Source: a bacterium (GTDB taxonomy: Bacteria > AUK180). Taken from it: a DNA stretch of 58,859 nucleotides. The number at the start of each line of letters is the position of its first letter. The first letter of the stretch is position 1. The position numbers and the translations under genes are program-made. The DNA is taken from positions 212,440 to 271,298 of the forward strand of contig JAGLGN010000006.1 of assembly GCA_023144005.1 (NCBI GenBank), given 5' to 3'. The notes under the pieces are model-generated. The model worked only from the letters and a program-made list of their open reading frames with translations, did no database searches and was not told the origin of the DNA. Below are positions 8,394-16,876 of this stretch, piece by piece.

Positions 8394-8852
8394 TCCGGCA
8401 ATGGACAGAACCACCCGTTCAATTGTCTCAAGATCCGAGGACATTAACTTCTCTTCCTCTTCCTTAGTATAAAAATAATCTCCCCTGTATATTCTGCCGA
8501 GCGCCGTTTCTATTTCCTTCTGAAGATCAGGGTCAACGGTATATTCGGTCAAGGCCCGGGAGAGCGGCAGGGTTGAATAATTCTTCCCGGATACTTTCTG
8601 TAGAAATTCCCGAAAGAGCATATTCAGTAAATAGTAATATTTCTTTGGCTCGGCGCTTGAAGTTCTTTTAATGAACTTCGCCTTCAATCTTCTCCAAACC
8701 AGAAACGGATCTATCGGCGGACTTGGGCGGTCCTTCTTCATTTTCCAGAAGAAATATCCCAATATAATAACAATAGCAACAATGAGCAATAATAGCGAAA
8801 TTATGAAATAGGAGTGTTCGATGGGAGCGATATCCCTCAATTCATCGACCAA
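8337..8852 (-). CDS. DUF4381-like membrane protein of a MoxR operon
   Basis: A 171-aa protein with a short N-terminal periplasmic or outside segment, one strong membrane helix (about residues 17-37) and a basic cytoplasmic tail (LVWRRLKAKF, FREFLQKVSG). Small single-helix proteins of this build commonly follow MoxR-DUF58 pairs (DUF4381 type), though similarity here is weak. Start: TTG at 8852-8850 preceded by AAGGAG at 8 bases spacing; it overlaps the DUF58 gene by 11 bases. The 3' end overlaps the convergent DUF401 gene. The role is probably assembly or quality control of envelope proteins together with the MoxR ATPase (inference). Confidence 0.6.
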   Translation of the reverse strand: MVDELRDIAPIEHSYFIISLLLLIVAIVIILGYFFWKMKKDRPSPPIDPFLVWRRLKAKFIKRTSSAEPKKYYYLLNMLFREFLQKVSGKNYSTLPLSRALTEYTVDPDLQKEIETALGRIYRGDYFYTKEEEEKLMSSDLETIERVVLSIAGSIDKNVQKDPGKQQKNSG

Positions 8853-9708
8853 AAAAATTTCTCCTTTTTAAAAAGAAACGCCTCAGCTCATCCATGGGCT
8901 CAAGAGATGTGTCCGAACATAAAAGGGACGGCCTTTTTATGGAAAATTCTCTTTCAAGAACTGCGGATTGACGCTTGTCCTCCAATATCGCGTCTCTGAG
9001 ATCAAGGTATCCCGCCCCTGTAGTAAAAAGATCTACCTTCTTATTTATCTCGGCCGGGATATCTCTCAGATGCGAGAGTTTCACCGCCATCACATCTCCG
9101 CGCTTCTGAAGGAGCTTCAATGGCCGGAGCCCCTGCGGGAATCCTCTGAAATCCGAAATAATAAATACTATGGGGTTGCCTGACGGAACAAGAGAATTGA
9201 ATCGGCGTAAAATACCCTCCCAATCGGGAATATCCGCCGAATTAGCACAATTAAGGATATTATCAACAAAAAGCCGGGGATTTTTCGGATCGGGAGCGGC
9301 TTTAATACATTTTTTCATTAAAGAATCAAATAGTACAAGGCCGCAATGATCACCGTTAAGCTGCGCTGATGACGATATATAGGCGCAATACTCGGCGGCG
9401 CTTTCCAGCTTGCTCCAGGAGAACCCGTATTTCATCGGAGCGCCGACATCCACGAAACAATATACCTGGCGTTTCCTCTCGTCTTCAAAGGTTTTCAGAT
9501 ATACCTGGCCGGAAGAAGAGTATTTATTCCAATCAATATATTTAACCGGATCTCCGGGCACATACTCCCTTAATTCTTTAAAATCATAGCCCTGTCCCGC
9601 AAAAAGAGTTCTGTAATCTCCTGACAATTCCGCACCTGACTGCTTTTTTGAAAGCAGTTCAAGACGAGCCGAGTTCTTTCTTATCTTCTGACGAATATCA
9701 CTGATCAA
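8842..9708 (-). CDS. DUF58 domain protein (vWA-like partner of MoxR)
   Basis: 288 aa. The DUF58 signature is clear: GDYRTLFAGQGYDFKELREY followed by GDPVKYIDWN (residues ~25-60), then a von Willebrand A-like fold starting VYCFVDVGAPM with a hydrophobic core IVFIISDFRG. DUF58 proteins are cytoplasmic or membrane-associated partners of MoxR AAA+ ATPases, thought to act in chaperone-like activation of metal-dependent or envelope protein complexes. The start codon overlaps the stop of the upstream MoxR gene (ATGA), so they are translationally coupled. Confidence 0.88.
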   Translation of the reverse strand: MISDIRQKIRKNSARLELLSKKQSGAELSGDYRTLFAGQGYDFKELREYVPGDPVKYIDWNKYSSSGQVYLKTFEDERKRQVYCFVDVGAPMKYGFSWSKLESAAEYCAYISSSAQLNGDHCGLVLFDSLMKKCIKAAPDPKNPRLFVDNILNCANSADIPDWEGILRRFNSLVPSGNPIVFIISDFRGFPQGLRPLKLLQKRGDVMAVKLSHLRDIPAEINKKVDLFTTGAGYLDLRDAILEDKRQSAVLEREFSIKRPSLLCSDTSLEPMDELRRFFLKRRNFFGR

Positions 9709-10691
9709 GGCACAACCGTTTTTTCCAGCAGCAGAGATACAATGTCATCGGGGGTCATACCGTCGGCAAGGGCGTCAAAGCTCAGGATCAGACGGTGACG
9801 AAGGATCTCAAAGGCGGTCGTCTGTATATCTTCCGGTATTATAAATCCGCGGCCCGAAAGTAGCGCGAGGCTCTTGGAGGCGCGCAGGAGATACAAAGAC
9901 GCCCTTGGAGACGCGCCGAGGCGCAGATAGGAAGAAATGCCAGAGCCCGCATCATTCTGCCGGCGCGTGGCCAATACGATATCCAGTATGTAATCCTTTA
10001 GCTTGGAGTCAACAAATATCTCCTTGGATAATCTGGATAATTTCCTCAAGAGGCCGGGTTTTTTTATTTTCCTTATCTTGATCTCATCTGTTTTTTCATA
10101 TTTCTCTATTATCTGTTCTTCCTCGGCTCGGCTTGGATAACCAACGAGCGTCTTGAACATAAATCTGTCCAATTGCGCTTCCGGAAGATTATAAGTACCT
10201 TCTTGTTCGATCGGATTTTGCGTCGCGATCACCAGAAACGGGCGGGCGATGGGATATGTGGCATCCCCTATTGTGACCTGCCTCTCCTGCATTGCCTCTA
10301 AAAGAGCGGATTGAACCTTTGCGGGAGCCCTGTTTATCTCATCGGCAAGAAGGATGTTCGTGAAGACCGGGCCGTGGCGGTGAATGAACTCATCCTTCTG
10401 ACTGTTAAATATCTGTGTTCCCGTGATGTCTCCGGGGATCAGATCCGGGGTGAATTGCACCCTTTTAAAATCCAATGTCAGCATCTGGGCAAAGGTACTT
10501 GCCATCAATGTCTTCGCGATACCCGGAACGCCCTCCAGCAGCATATGCCCCTCGTTCATCATACAAATAAGTATTGATCGGAAGACCGATTGCTGCCCTA
10601 TGACCGCATTGTGAAATATTTCGGATAATTCATTTATCGCGGGCTGCAGCGTCGCTACATCCGCTTCGAGTTTTATCAGCTCATCCTGCAT
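9705..10691 (-). CDS. MoxR family AAA+ ATPase
   Basis: 328 aa. Walker A is GVPGIAKT (residues 54-61), Walker B is LLADEINRAPAKVQSALLEA, and the MoxR-type sensor is ATQNPIEQEGTYNLPEAQLDRF with its Asn and Arg residues intact. A C-terminal lid domain follows (GASPRASLYLLRASKS). MoxR ATPases act as chaperones with DUF58/vWA partners; here DUF58 and a DUF4381-like gene follow directly. The start is 2 bases after the stop of the HD-domain gene, so the four genes appear to be one leftward operon. Confidence 0.93.
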   Translation of the reverse strand: MQDELIKLEADVATLQPAINELSEIFHNAVIGQQSVFRSILICMMNEGHMLLEGVPGIAKTLMASTFAQMLTLDFKRVQFTPDLIPGDITGTQIFNSQKDEFIHRHGPVFTNILLADEINRAPAKVQSALLEAMQERQVTIGDATYPIARPFLVIATQNPIEQEGTYNLPEAQLDRFMFKTLVGYPSRAEEEQIIEKYEKTDEIKIRKIKKPGLLRKLSRLSKEIFVDSKLKDYILDIVLATRRQNDAGSGISSYLRLGASPRASLYLLRASKSLALLSGRGFIIPEDIQTTAFEILRHRLILSFDALADGMTPDDIVSLLLEKTVVP

Positions 10692-10692
10692 A

Positions 10693-12057
10693 TTAAAGTT
10701 CTCCTGCTATTTCCTGCATTATCTTCTTCGTTTTTACCCTGTACTCTTCGGGAACGGCGATATACAGCACCGCGGGAACAGTCATTGCATTCTCCAAATA
10801 GAGCGTGAAGAAGGGTTCGACCTCGCCAAAGGTCGTCTTTCTTCCGTTTTTAATGATGCCGATCTCCCGGGCTTCCTTCAGCCGCGGCTCCGTAAGCTCG
10901 ATATTGCTTATGGACTTCATATTCAGCATGATATGGTCTTTGGTAATTTTGCCGTCTTTTAATTGCTCAAAGACCCTTTGATGTATGTACTCCTCGCCTA
11001 ATTCATTCAATTTTGTCAGAAGGTCCTTCTGCTCTTTCATTATATCGGGAGCAAGGCCCTTTGCTATGGGATGGCCCGCCAATACAGCCAAAAAGTCCAT
11101 CTGTGTTTTTGAATATACCGGTTTCACCTTATAAGCTATCTTCAGGAGCTCTCTGTACTTTATCCTGACCCCCATCTCGGAAACGAACGGGTCTTTGGAA
11201 TTGATAAGATTTGTCCGCAATTCATCATCAGTGTATGTATAAAAATTCTGCAATTCACCCAGTTCATAGGCCTTTTTGATCGCCGATTGTATCATATTCC
11301 CGATCACCAGGCCGGTGTCGGTCAGATAAAAATTATACATGGATATCCGGGCCATCAGCATATCCTTCAATGCTGGTATGGCCTTTTCCGATGCGTATAG
11401 TGAATATTTGCCATCATTCATCTTTTCTACGGAAAAGAATTCGCTTATGGTATCAAGTGAGATGTCGCCGTAGTTCACGCCGGAAAATTTGGAGTCCGTT
11501 ATCAGGAAAGCCAATTGGTCGGCATCCACCGCGCCGAATATAAGCTGCTGCATATAGGGTTTTTTCGTGAACTTCCTCCGGATCAGTGCCGCAACGACAT
11601 TGGGATCATGGCCATTCTTTTGAAGTATCTCACTTATCCGTCCGAGCTTGATATGCTTTTTTTCTCTTGCGGGGATCGGCAGATCTCTTTCTCCCGTAAT
11701 CAATTGACATGTGAAATCCATATGATCCTCTTTGAAGATCTCATTGAAAAGTATCTCCGTGGAATGGGAGTACGGCCCGTGCCCGAGGTCATGAAGAAGG
11801 CCGGCAACACCCAGGCATTCGATCTCGTCTTTAGGAAGTGCTAATTTTCTGGATATGAACATGGCGGTATACGCCACCTCCATCGCATGCAGAAGCCGCA
11901 TATGCTGTGCCCCGGGATATATAATATACAAGGGCCCCAATTGCCTTATGGTCGACAATCTCTGAAGCTCGGGAGTCTCTATGAGTTCGGCAAGAACACC
12001 GGTAAAATGCATAAGCCCGAAGGAGGGGGATCTTACGATCGTTTCTTTATTTTCCAT
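10693..12057 (-). CDS. HD-domain phosphohydrolase, dGTPase/SAMHD1-like
   Basis: 454 aa. The metal-binding HD signature is complete: QHMRLLHAMEVAYTA (first His), GLLHDLGHGPYSHSTE (His-Asp and following His), and VDADQLAFLITDS with the final Asp, the arrangement of dGTP triphosphohydrolase-like enzymes such as YwfO and SAMHD1. Such enzymes hydrolyse dNTPs or related phosphates in the cytoplasm. The C-terminal ~150 residues are helical and variable. It is the first gene of the MoxR operon. A TATAAT-like -10 is at 12084-12079 on the minus strand with a poor -35. Substrate specificity is not readable. Confidence 0.85.
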   Translation of the reverse strand: MENKETIVRSPSFGLMHFTGVLAELIETPELQRLSTIRQLGPLYIIYPGAQHMRLLHAMEVAYTAMFISRKLALPKDEIECLGVAGLLHDLGHGPYSHSTEILFNEIFKEDHMDFTCQLITGERDLPIPAREKKHIKLGRISEILQKNGHDPNVVAALIRRKFTKKPYMQQLIFGAVDADQLAFLITDSKFSGVNYGDISLDTISEFFSVEKMNDGKYSLYASEKAIPALKDMLMARISMYNFYLTDTGLVIGNMIQSAIKKAYELGELQNFYTYTDDELRTNLINSKDPFVSEMGVRIKYRELLKIAYKVKPVYSKTQMDFLAVLAGHPIAKGLAPDIMKEQKDLLTKLNELGEEYIHQRVFEQLKDGKITKDHIMLNMKSISNIELTEPRLKEAREIGIIKNGRKTTFGEVEPFFTLYLENAMTVPAVLYIAVPEEYRVKTKKIMQEIAGEL

Positions 12058-12099
12058 TATAACCTCGCGATTCGGGTTATTATATCAGTTTTTTCCTCT

Positions 12100-12290
12100 A
12101 AATAAAATAGCGCACCCGCGGACAGTGCGCAAGGGCCCAGTGCGAAGCGGCGCTATTCACTATATCTTGTTCTCTTGTCCATTACTATCATTCCCATCTT
12201 TATTTCTTCACTATTCATTATTAACTGTTCACTATATTCCGTCCCTTGCTCATCCGTGGTCTGTGAAGCTCGCTTCACTTTATGCTTTCT
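12100..12290. repeat. Low-complexity intergenic segment
   Basis: The 287-base gap before the K+ channel holds GCGCACCCGCGGACAGTGCG-type palindromic sequence, then a run of loose TTCACTATTCATTATTAACTG-like words. It resembles the TTCACTTTACACTTCACAC tail of R2. No gene or clear promoter was seen. Confidence 0.4.
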
Positions 12291-12344
12291 TTTCTGCCGG
12301 GAAAAGGATATAATGTCCCGATAGGAATATTAACAGGAGGACTG

Positions 12345-13358
12345 ATGATATTCTCTCCAATACAACACAAAAGTGATATGGAAATCAAAAAGCGTATAAT
12401 ATTCATCTCGCTAATTCTTTTCGGCCTTTTCGCGCTTGGCGTGGCGGGTTACCGGATCATAGAAAAATGGGATTATCTTGACGCATTTTTCATGACCGTA
12501 ATAACGCTTGCCACAGTAGGTTATAGTGAGGTCAGACCTCTTACCGAAGCAGGAAGGATATTCACAATATTTCTTATAATAGGCGGCATCGGCCTTTTTT
12601 CATACAGTATCGCCACCATTGGCGCTATCATCGCCGAAGGTGAGATCGTCAAGAATATTAGGAGAAGAAAGATGGAGAAAAAGATAAGATCACTCAAAGA
12701 ACATTATATAGTATGCGGCTGCAGAGATATAGGACGCAACATCATAGACGAACTCATTAAAACGAAAAAGCCCTTTGTTGCCGTTGATACAGATGAAGCA
12801 TATCTTGCCCGGATCGATGATAAGGTGGAGTTCTTCCTACTAGGGGATCCGGCCGAGGATATAACCCTGGAGAAAGCCGGAATAGAGAGCGCCAGCGGTA
12901 TCTTCTGCGCTCTGTCGAACGACAAGGATAATCTTTTCATCGTGCTGGCGGCGCGCAATCTCAACAAAAAGATCAGGATCGTTACCGAATGCGTGGAGGA
13001 TAGCTCCGTCGGAAAGTTCCACAAAGCAGGCGCCGACAATGTCATATCGACAAATGTAATTGGGGGCATGAGGATGGCTTCTGAGATGTTAAGGCCGAAT
13101 GTGACAGACTTTCTGGATATCATGCTCCGGGGCAGGAGTAATGTCCGTGTAAATGAGGTCCTCGTAGAGAAGGATTCCTCTTTCAACGGCGTTACGGTAA
13201 GTGATTTCAGTAAAAACCATAAAGCGTACGCCACCACGGTCGCCCTGAAAAGGGCCAGCGGAGATTACTTATACCACTTTTCCGAGGACTTGCAAATCGA
13301 AGAGGGGGACTCGCTGATAGTAATAGCAGACCCGGAAGTCCTGAAGAAAATTAAGTAA
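12345..13358 (+). CDS. Potassium channel with RCK (TrkA-N/TrkA-C) domains
   Basis: 337 aa when started at the ATG at 12345, which has AGGAGG at 12335-12340; an upstream in-frame start at 12282 lacks a ribosome site and runs through repeat-like DNA. Two membrane helices (residues ~15-35 and ~70-95) enclose a pore loop with filter TVGYSE in place of the canonical TVGYGD. A TrkA-N nucleotide-binding domain follows (IVCGCRDIG, then VAVDTD), and the last ~80 residues look like a TrkA-C regulatory domain. It conducts K+ across the inner membrane. RCK_C domains of related channels can bind c-di-AMP in other bacteria, and a DisA cyclase is encoded 3.5 kb downstream. Monocistronic. Confidence 0.9.
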   Translation: MIFSPIQHKSDMEIKKRIIFISLILFGLFALGVAGYRIIEKWDYLDAFFMTVITLATVGYSEVRPLTEAGRIFTIFLIIGGIGLFSYSIATIGAIIAEGEIVKNIRRRKMEKKIRSLKEHYIVCGCRDIGRNIIDELIKTKKPFVAVDTDEAYLARIDDKVEFFLLGDPAEDITLEKAGIESASGIFCALSNDKDNLFIVLAARNLNKKIRIVTECVEDSSVGKFHKAGADNVISTNVIGGMRMASEMLRPNVTDFLDIMLRGRSNVRVNEVLVEKDSSFNGVTVSDFSKNHKAYATTVALKRASGDYLYHFSEDLQIEEGDSLIVIADPEVLKKIK

Positions 13359-13838
13359 TTTTCAGTCATTTTGTCAAGCGATTTACCCAAATGACCTTAT
13401 TGGAGACTATTCTTAAAAAGTTGAAGGGCAACAATTATGCTTCACAAATGAATAGAGGGACAGGGTAAATGGACGCTAATCGTTAAAAACTAAAAAATAA
13501 AGATCTGGTGCCTTTATAGGTACCTTTACTTTAAATTTTACTTATATTTTTCTTAGTATAATTTACCTCGCTAACTTTTACTAAAAAATTGGTAAGTAAA
13601 AGAAACGTGAATTTCCTTTATTGGAACATATAAAAATATCATGAGAAAAATAATTGAATATATTCTTCGAAAATGTATGTACGATATCTTTTGCTCAGGG
13701 CATTAACTGTACGAAGTCATTAATTATGCAACTTTCGCAACTACCGTACCAGAAATCTCCGAAATCCATGTACCCTGAAGATAGTTCTTTTCTTCTACGC
13801 AACTAACATCCAACCTCTAGCCTCTAACCTCTATTTTC
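13359..13838. other. 480-base intergenic region without a recognised gene
   Basis: AT-rich. A TATAAT occurs at 13557-13562 with no good -35, and a hairpin with 8-bp arms CTTTTACT/AGTAAAAG at 13575-13602. Near 13805-13835 lies the low-complexity run CATCCAACCTCTAGCC and repeats of CCTCTAAC. No open frame of convincing composition was seen. It might hold a small RNA or only gene-end signals. Confidence 0.35.
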
Positions 13839-14537
13839 TCAGCGTTGGAACTGTTTCAGATCCGGCATACCGCTTTGGCCGTCCATGATCAATTCCATCA
13901 TATTCTCAACCTTCTTATAGTCCTTGGGGATCTCGAATTCCTTTGCGGGTACCGTCTTTGTGTCATACTCGATAACCTCAAATAAAACCTCTGTATCCGA
14001 GCCTGTATGATGAAGTTTAACGGGAATGCCGTCCGCTATATTCTCCCAGACATATGTGATGCCTTCCTGCTCGTCCGTTATCTGATATTTATAGCAATTC
14101 CATTTACCGACCTTTTCTCTCCCCAATTTCTTCTTTTTTGCGTTTTGATAATCCGGCGGAAGAACAGCGCCGGCCTCAGCATCTTCTGTTTCCTGGTCAG
14201 AGATATCCATATAAGCATTTTTATTATTATAAAGCACTTGAGTCGACTGTTTCGCTCCGTCCTCTATCGTTGTAACATCTGTCATGAGATCGCTCATGGG
14301 AGAAGCCGTTTTCAGCATATCGCCTTCAATTATTTTGGTATTGGTCTTTTTCTTGTCCTTTGCAGTCCATAGTTCAAATTCTATTACGGTCTTTCCGCCT
14401 TCCGCATCCGTTAATGTTGTTCTACCCTTTAAATGAAGGTCCTTTCCCGCTCCAAAAAGGCCGACGGCGGAATCAGAGGACTGCGAACTTATTATCACCA
14501 TACAGGAAAAAAGAAGAATAAGTATCGCCTTTTTCAT
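13839..14537 (-). CDS. Exported DUF4412-like (LolA/LolB-fold) protein
   Basis: 232 aa with an N-terminal signal peptide (KKAILILLFSCMVIISS, cleavage expected near residue 22). The mature part has the pattern of LolA-like or DUF4412 proteins: a strand-rich middle with EFELWTAKDKKK, VLYNNKNAYMDIS and GKWNCYKYQI, and a C-terminal helix. DUF4412 proteins are periplasmic or surface proteins of unknown ligand. It lies directly after the GumN-type lipoprotein gene with no gap between them, so the two are co-transcribed. The family assignment is approximate. Confidence 0.55.
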   Translation of the reverse strand: MKKAILILLFSCMVIISSQSSDSAVGLFGAGKDLHLKGRTTLTDAEGGKTVIEFELWTAKDKKKTNTKIIEGDMLKTASPMSDLMTDVTTIEDGAKQSTQVLYNNKNAYMDISDQETEDAEAGAVLPPDYQNAKKKKLGREKVGKWNCYKYQITDEQEGITYVWENIADGIPVKLHHTGSDTEVLFEVIEYDTKTVPAKEFEIPKDYKKVENMMELIMDGQSGMPDLKQFQR

Positions 14538-15437
14538 TTACTGTCTCTTTGAGGTAAAGCCCTCTTTCTCCATCAATGCGATAATTCCGTCTTCACCGAC
14601 AAGGTGGGCGGCGCCGACTATGAAAAAGAACTTCCCTCCTTCGGATGCGAATTCGATCATTGTATTCTTCATATTGACATTTCTTTTCCCGATCAGTTTA
14701 TCGTAGAAATCTTTAAGCTCGGGAAAGTCCTTCACGCTTTCTTCAACTATGTTCCCAAGCAGCTCCAGATCACCTGTTTTCCAGGCATGCCTTAATCTCT
14801 TCAGAACATCTTCCGTGGTATCGTCGCTCATCAAAGTGCTCAGCAGGAAATCCTCCTGTTCTTTATCTGAAAGCCCCGAAAAAAGTCCGATCTGAAATTC
14901 GGAACCTTCAAGCTCCACTATCTTCTTCTTATCACCTACGGCTTTTTGCAGAAAGTGCAGGTCTATTCCCAGTGAAGGGTCCATTCCCGACTTGGAGATC
15001 TTTACTTGAGAAATCGCTACACCGATCATCCACGGCTTATAGACCTTCATTGGGCCGTAGGGTAATTCCAGCCCTAATAATGCTTTTTTTGTTTTATCCA
15101 CCGTCTCTGGAGAAATATGATTTTCAATATTGTCGCCTTCCTTATACATCCCCGTTTCCATGATGAGTTTCTGCAGCGCCGCCTGATCGATGTTCAGTAT
15201 ATCTATCTCTACGCCTATTGTATCGGATTCGTCATAAGCGGTATACAGGCTCGTGGTAAGGGGGTACATGTCCTCATTCGCCGCATGGATAGAGCCCAGC
15301 AGAAATATCTTCACCCCGTCTTTTTCCATCGACCACAGCATGCTTTGCGCTGGCTTAAGCACATCTGTTTTCTGTTGATGATGGGCGCATCCGGCAAGCA
15401 GAACGACAAAGGCCAGGATAAGCATTCTAATTTTCAT
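14538..15437 (-). CDS. TraB/GumN family lipoprotein
   Basis: 299 aa. The lipobox VVLLAGC at residues ~11-17 predicts a lipoprotein. The TraB/GumN (Tiki-like) motifs are present: KIFLLGSIHAANEDMYPL with the conserved GxxH, GVEIDI, and the C-terminal FFIVGAAHLVGEDG with the second GxxH. Family members are thought to be metal-dependent proteases; bacterial substrates are unknown. RBS AAGGAG lies just upstream. The promoter is divergent from radA and shared within 95 bases. Confidence 0.85.
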   Translation of the reverse strand: MKIRMLILAFVVLLAGCAHHQQKTDVLKPAQSMLWSMEKDGVKIFLLGSIHAANEDMYPLTTSLYTAYDESDTIGVEIDILNIDQAALQKLIMETGMYKEGDNIENHISPETVDKTKKALLGLELPYGPMKVYKPWMIGVAISQVKISKSGMDPSLGIDLHFLQKAVGDKKKIVELEGSEFQIGLFSGLSDKEQEDFLLSTLMSDDTTEDVLKRLRHAWKTGDLELLGNIVEESVKDFPELKDFYDKLIGKRNVNMKNTMIEFASEGGKFFFIVGAAHLVGEDGIIALMEKEGFTSKRQ

Positions 15438-15460
15438 ATTTACTCCTTCGGAACTCCTTG

Positions 15461-15488
15461 ATTATACCTTAATCCTGCATTATTTCAA
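15461..15488 (-). promoter_or_regulatory. Sigma-70-type promoter for the GumN/DUF4412 pair
   Basis: Minus strand: -35 TTGAAA (15488-15483), 16-base spacer, -10 TATAAT (15466-15461), then a normal leader with AAGGAG before the ATG at 15437. It is divergent from the radA promoter. Confidence 0.65.
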
Positions 15489-15497
15489 ATGATGAAT

Positions 15498-15526
15498 TTG
15501 AAAAGGGTGGTAAAATAATATACAAT
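15498..15526 (+). promoter_or_regulatory. Sigma-70-type promoter for the radA operon (leaderless)
   Basis: -35 TTGAAA (15498-15503), 17-base spacer, -10 TACAAT (15521-15526). The radA ATG begins 7 bases after the last base of the -10, about where transcription should start, so the transcript would be leaderless. No Shine-Dalgarno is seen. Confidence 0.6.
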
Positions 15527-15532
15527 ATATAC

Positions 15533-16876
15533 ATGAAAAAGCCGAAAACCCGCTATGTCTGCAGGAATTGTGGCTATACCACCTCCAAATGGATGGGACA
15601 ATGCCCCGATTGCCAGGAGTGGAACTCACTTCTGGAAGAACAGGTGGATATCAGGCGCCCTTCGGGCAATTTTAAAAAAGCAGAAAGTTTTACGCTGGAT
15701 CAGATAAGTAATATCGAATATGAAAGATCCCCGGTCGGCGTTGATGAGTTCGACCGTGTTCTCGGCGGCGGCCTTGTCCCGGGTGAAATAGTCCTTCTAT
15801 CCGGAGAGCCGGGCATCGGGAAATCCACTTTACTGCTTCAGATCGCCAGCAGTTTTTCAGCCACAAACCACAAGGTCATTTACATCTCCGCCGAGGAATC
15901 ATTGGGACAACAGAGAATGAGAGCGCAAAGGCTCGGGATAAATTCTAATAAAGATCTTGTATTCGTATCCGAGACAAATCTTCAGTCAATAATGGGACAT
16001 CTTCATGACGAATCAGCCGACCTTGTCATCCTTGACTCTGTTCAGGCCGTATATGACCCCGCCCTGACCTCTTCACCCGGAACCGTTTCCCAAGTCAGAG
16101 AAACGGCATATAGATTGACGGAATTCGGCAAAAGAAAGCAGGCGGCTGTGATCCTCGTGGGGCATGTCACCAAACAAGGCATCTCGGCGGGGCCGAAAAC
16201 ACTCGAGCATATGGTGGATTGCGTGCTCTCCTTTGAAGGGGACCGTCATCATCAGTTTAGAATGATACGGCCGGTAAAGAACCGCTTCGGCTCGACACAG
16301 GAAATAGGGCTTTTTGAAATGAAGGAAAGCGGACTCGACCAGATCAGCGACCCGTCCGGATATCTGCTCTCTGAAAGGCCGGAAGACGCGTCAGGATCCG
16401 TCATCTCCGTTATCAATGAAGGGACACGGGCTATCCTGGTGGAGATACAGGCACTTGTAACCCCCACCAAATACGGTATTCCCAAAAGATTGTCCATCGG
16501 ATATGACCTTCAAAGGGTTTTTATGCTGATCTCGGTTCTGGAAAAACAAGGGGGCTTCTTACTCTCGAACGAGGATATCTTCATCAATGTGATCGGCGGC
16601 ATCAAGGTACGGGAAACATCGCTGGACCTCGCGATATCCGCAGCCATGATCTCGTCTTTCAGAAATAAGAGATTGAACCCCGGGGCCGTGGTACTGGGAG
16701 AGGTCGGCCTTACCGGAGAGGTCAGGAGCATCACCAGAATGGAACAAAGGCTGATACAGGCGGAAAAGCTGGGATTCTCCAAATTCTTCATTCCCGGAGC
16801 CAATGTGGATAATCTCAAAGGCAAGAGAAATGTGATTAAAATAAAAAGGGTGAAAGACCTTATAGAGGGAATATAA
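15533..16876 (+). CDS. radA: DNA repair protein RadA/Sms
   Basis: 447 aa, normal length. The N-terminal zinc finger has C10, C13, C24 and C27. A RecA-like core follows with Walker A GEPGIGKST (91-99), Walker B LVILDSVQA and the RadA-specific KNRFG motif (249-253). The C-terminal Lon-protease-like domain has ISAAMISSF and GEVGLTGEVR. RadA is a branch-migration helicase in homologous recombination, cytoplasmic. It heads a seven-gene operon; disA starts at the base after its stop. radA-disA adjacency is known from Firmicutes and other bacteria and fits a shared role in genome integrity. Confidence 0.96.
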   Translation: MKKPKTRYVCRNCGYTTSKWMGQCPDCQEWNSLLEEQVDIRRPSGNFKKAESFTLDQISNIEYERSPVGVDEFDRVLGGGLVPGEIVLLSGEPGIGKSTLLLQIASSFSATNHKVIYISAEESLGQQRMRAQRLGINSNKDLVFVSETNLQSIMGHLHDESADLVILDSVQAVYDPALTSSPGTVSQVRETAYRLTEFGKRKQAAVILVGHVTKQGISAGPKTLEHMVDCVLSFEGDRHHQFRMIRPVKNRFGSTQEIGLFEMKESGLDQISDPSGYLLSERPEDASGSVISVINEGTRAILVEIQALVTPTKYGIPKRLSIGYDLQRVFMLISVLEKQGGFLLSNEDIFINVIGGIKVRETSLDLAISAAMISSFRNKRLNPGAVVLGEVGLTGEVRSITRMEQRLIQAEKLGFSKFFIPGANVDNLKGKRNVIKIKRVKDLIEGI

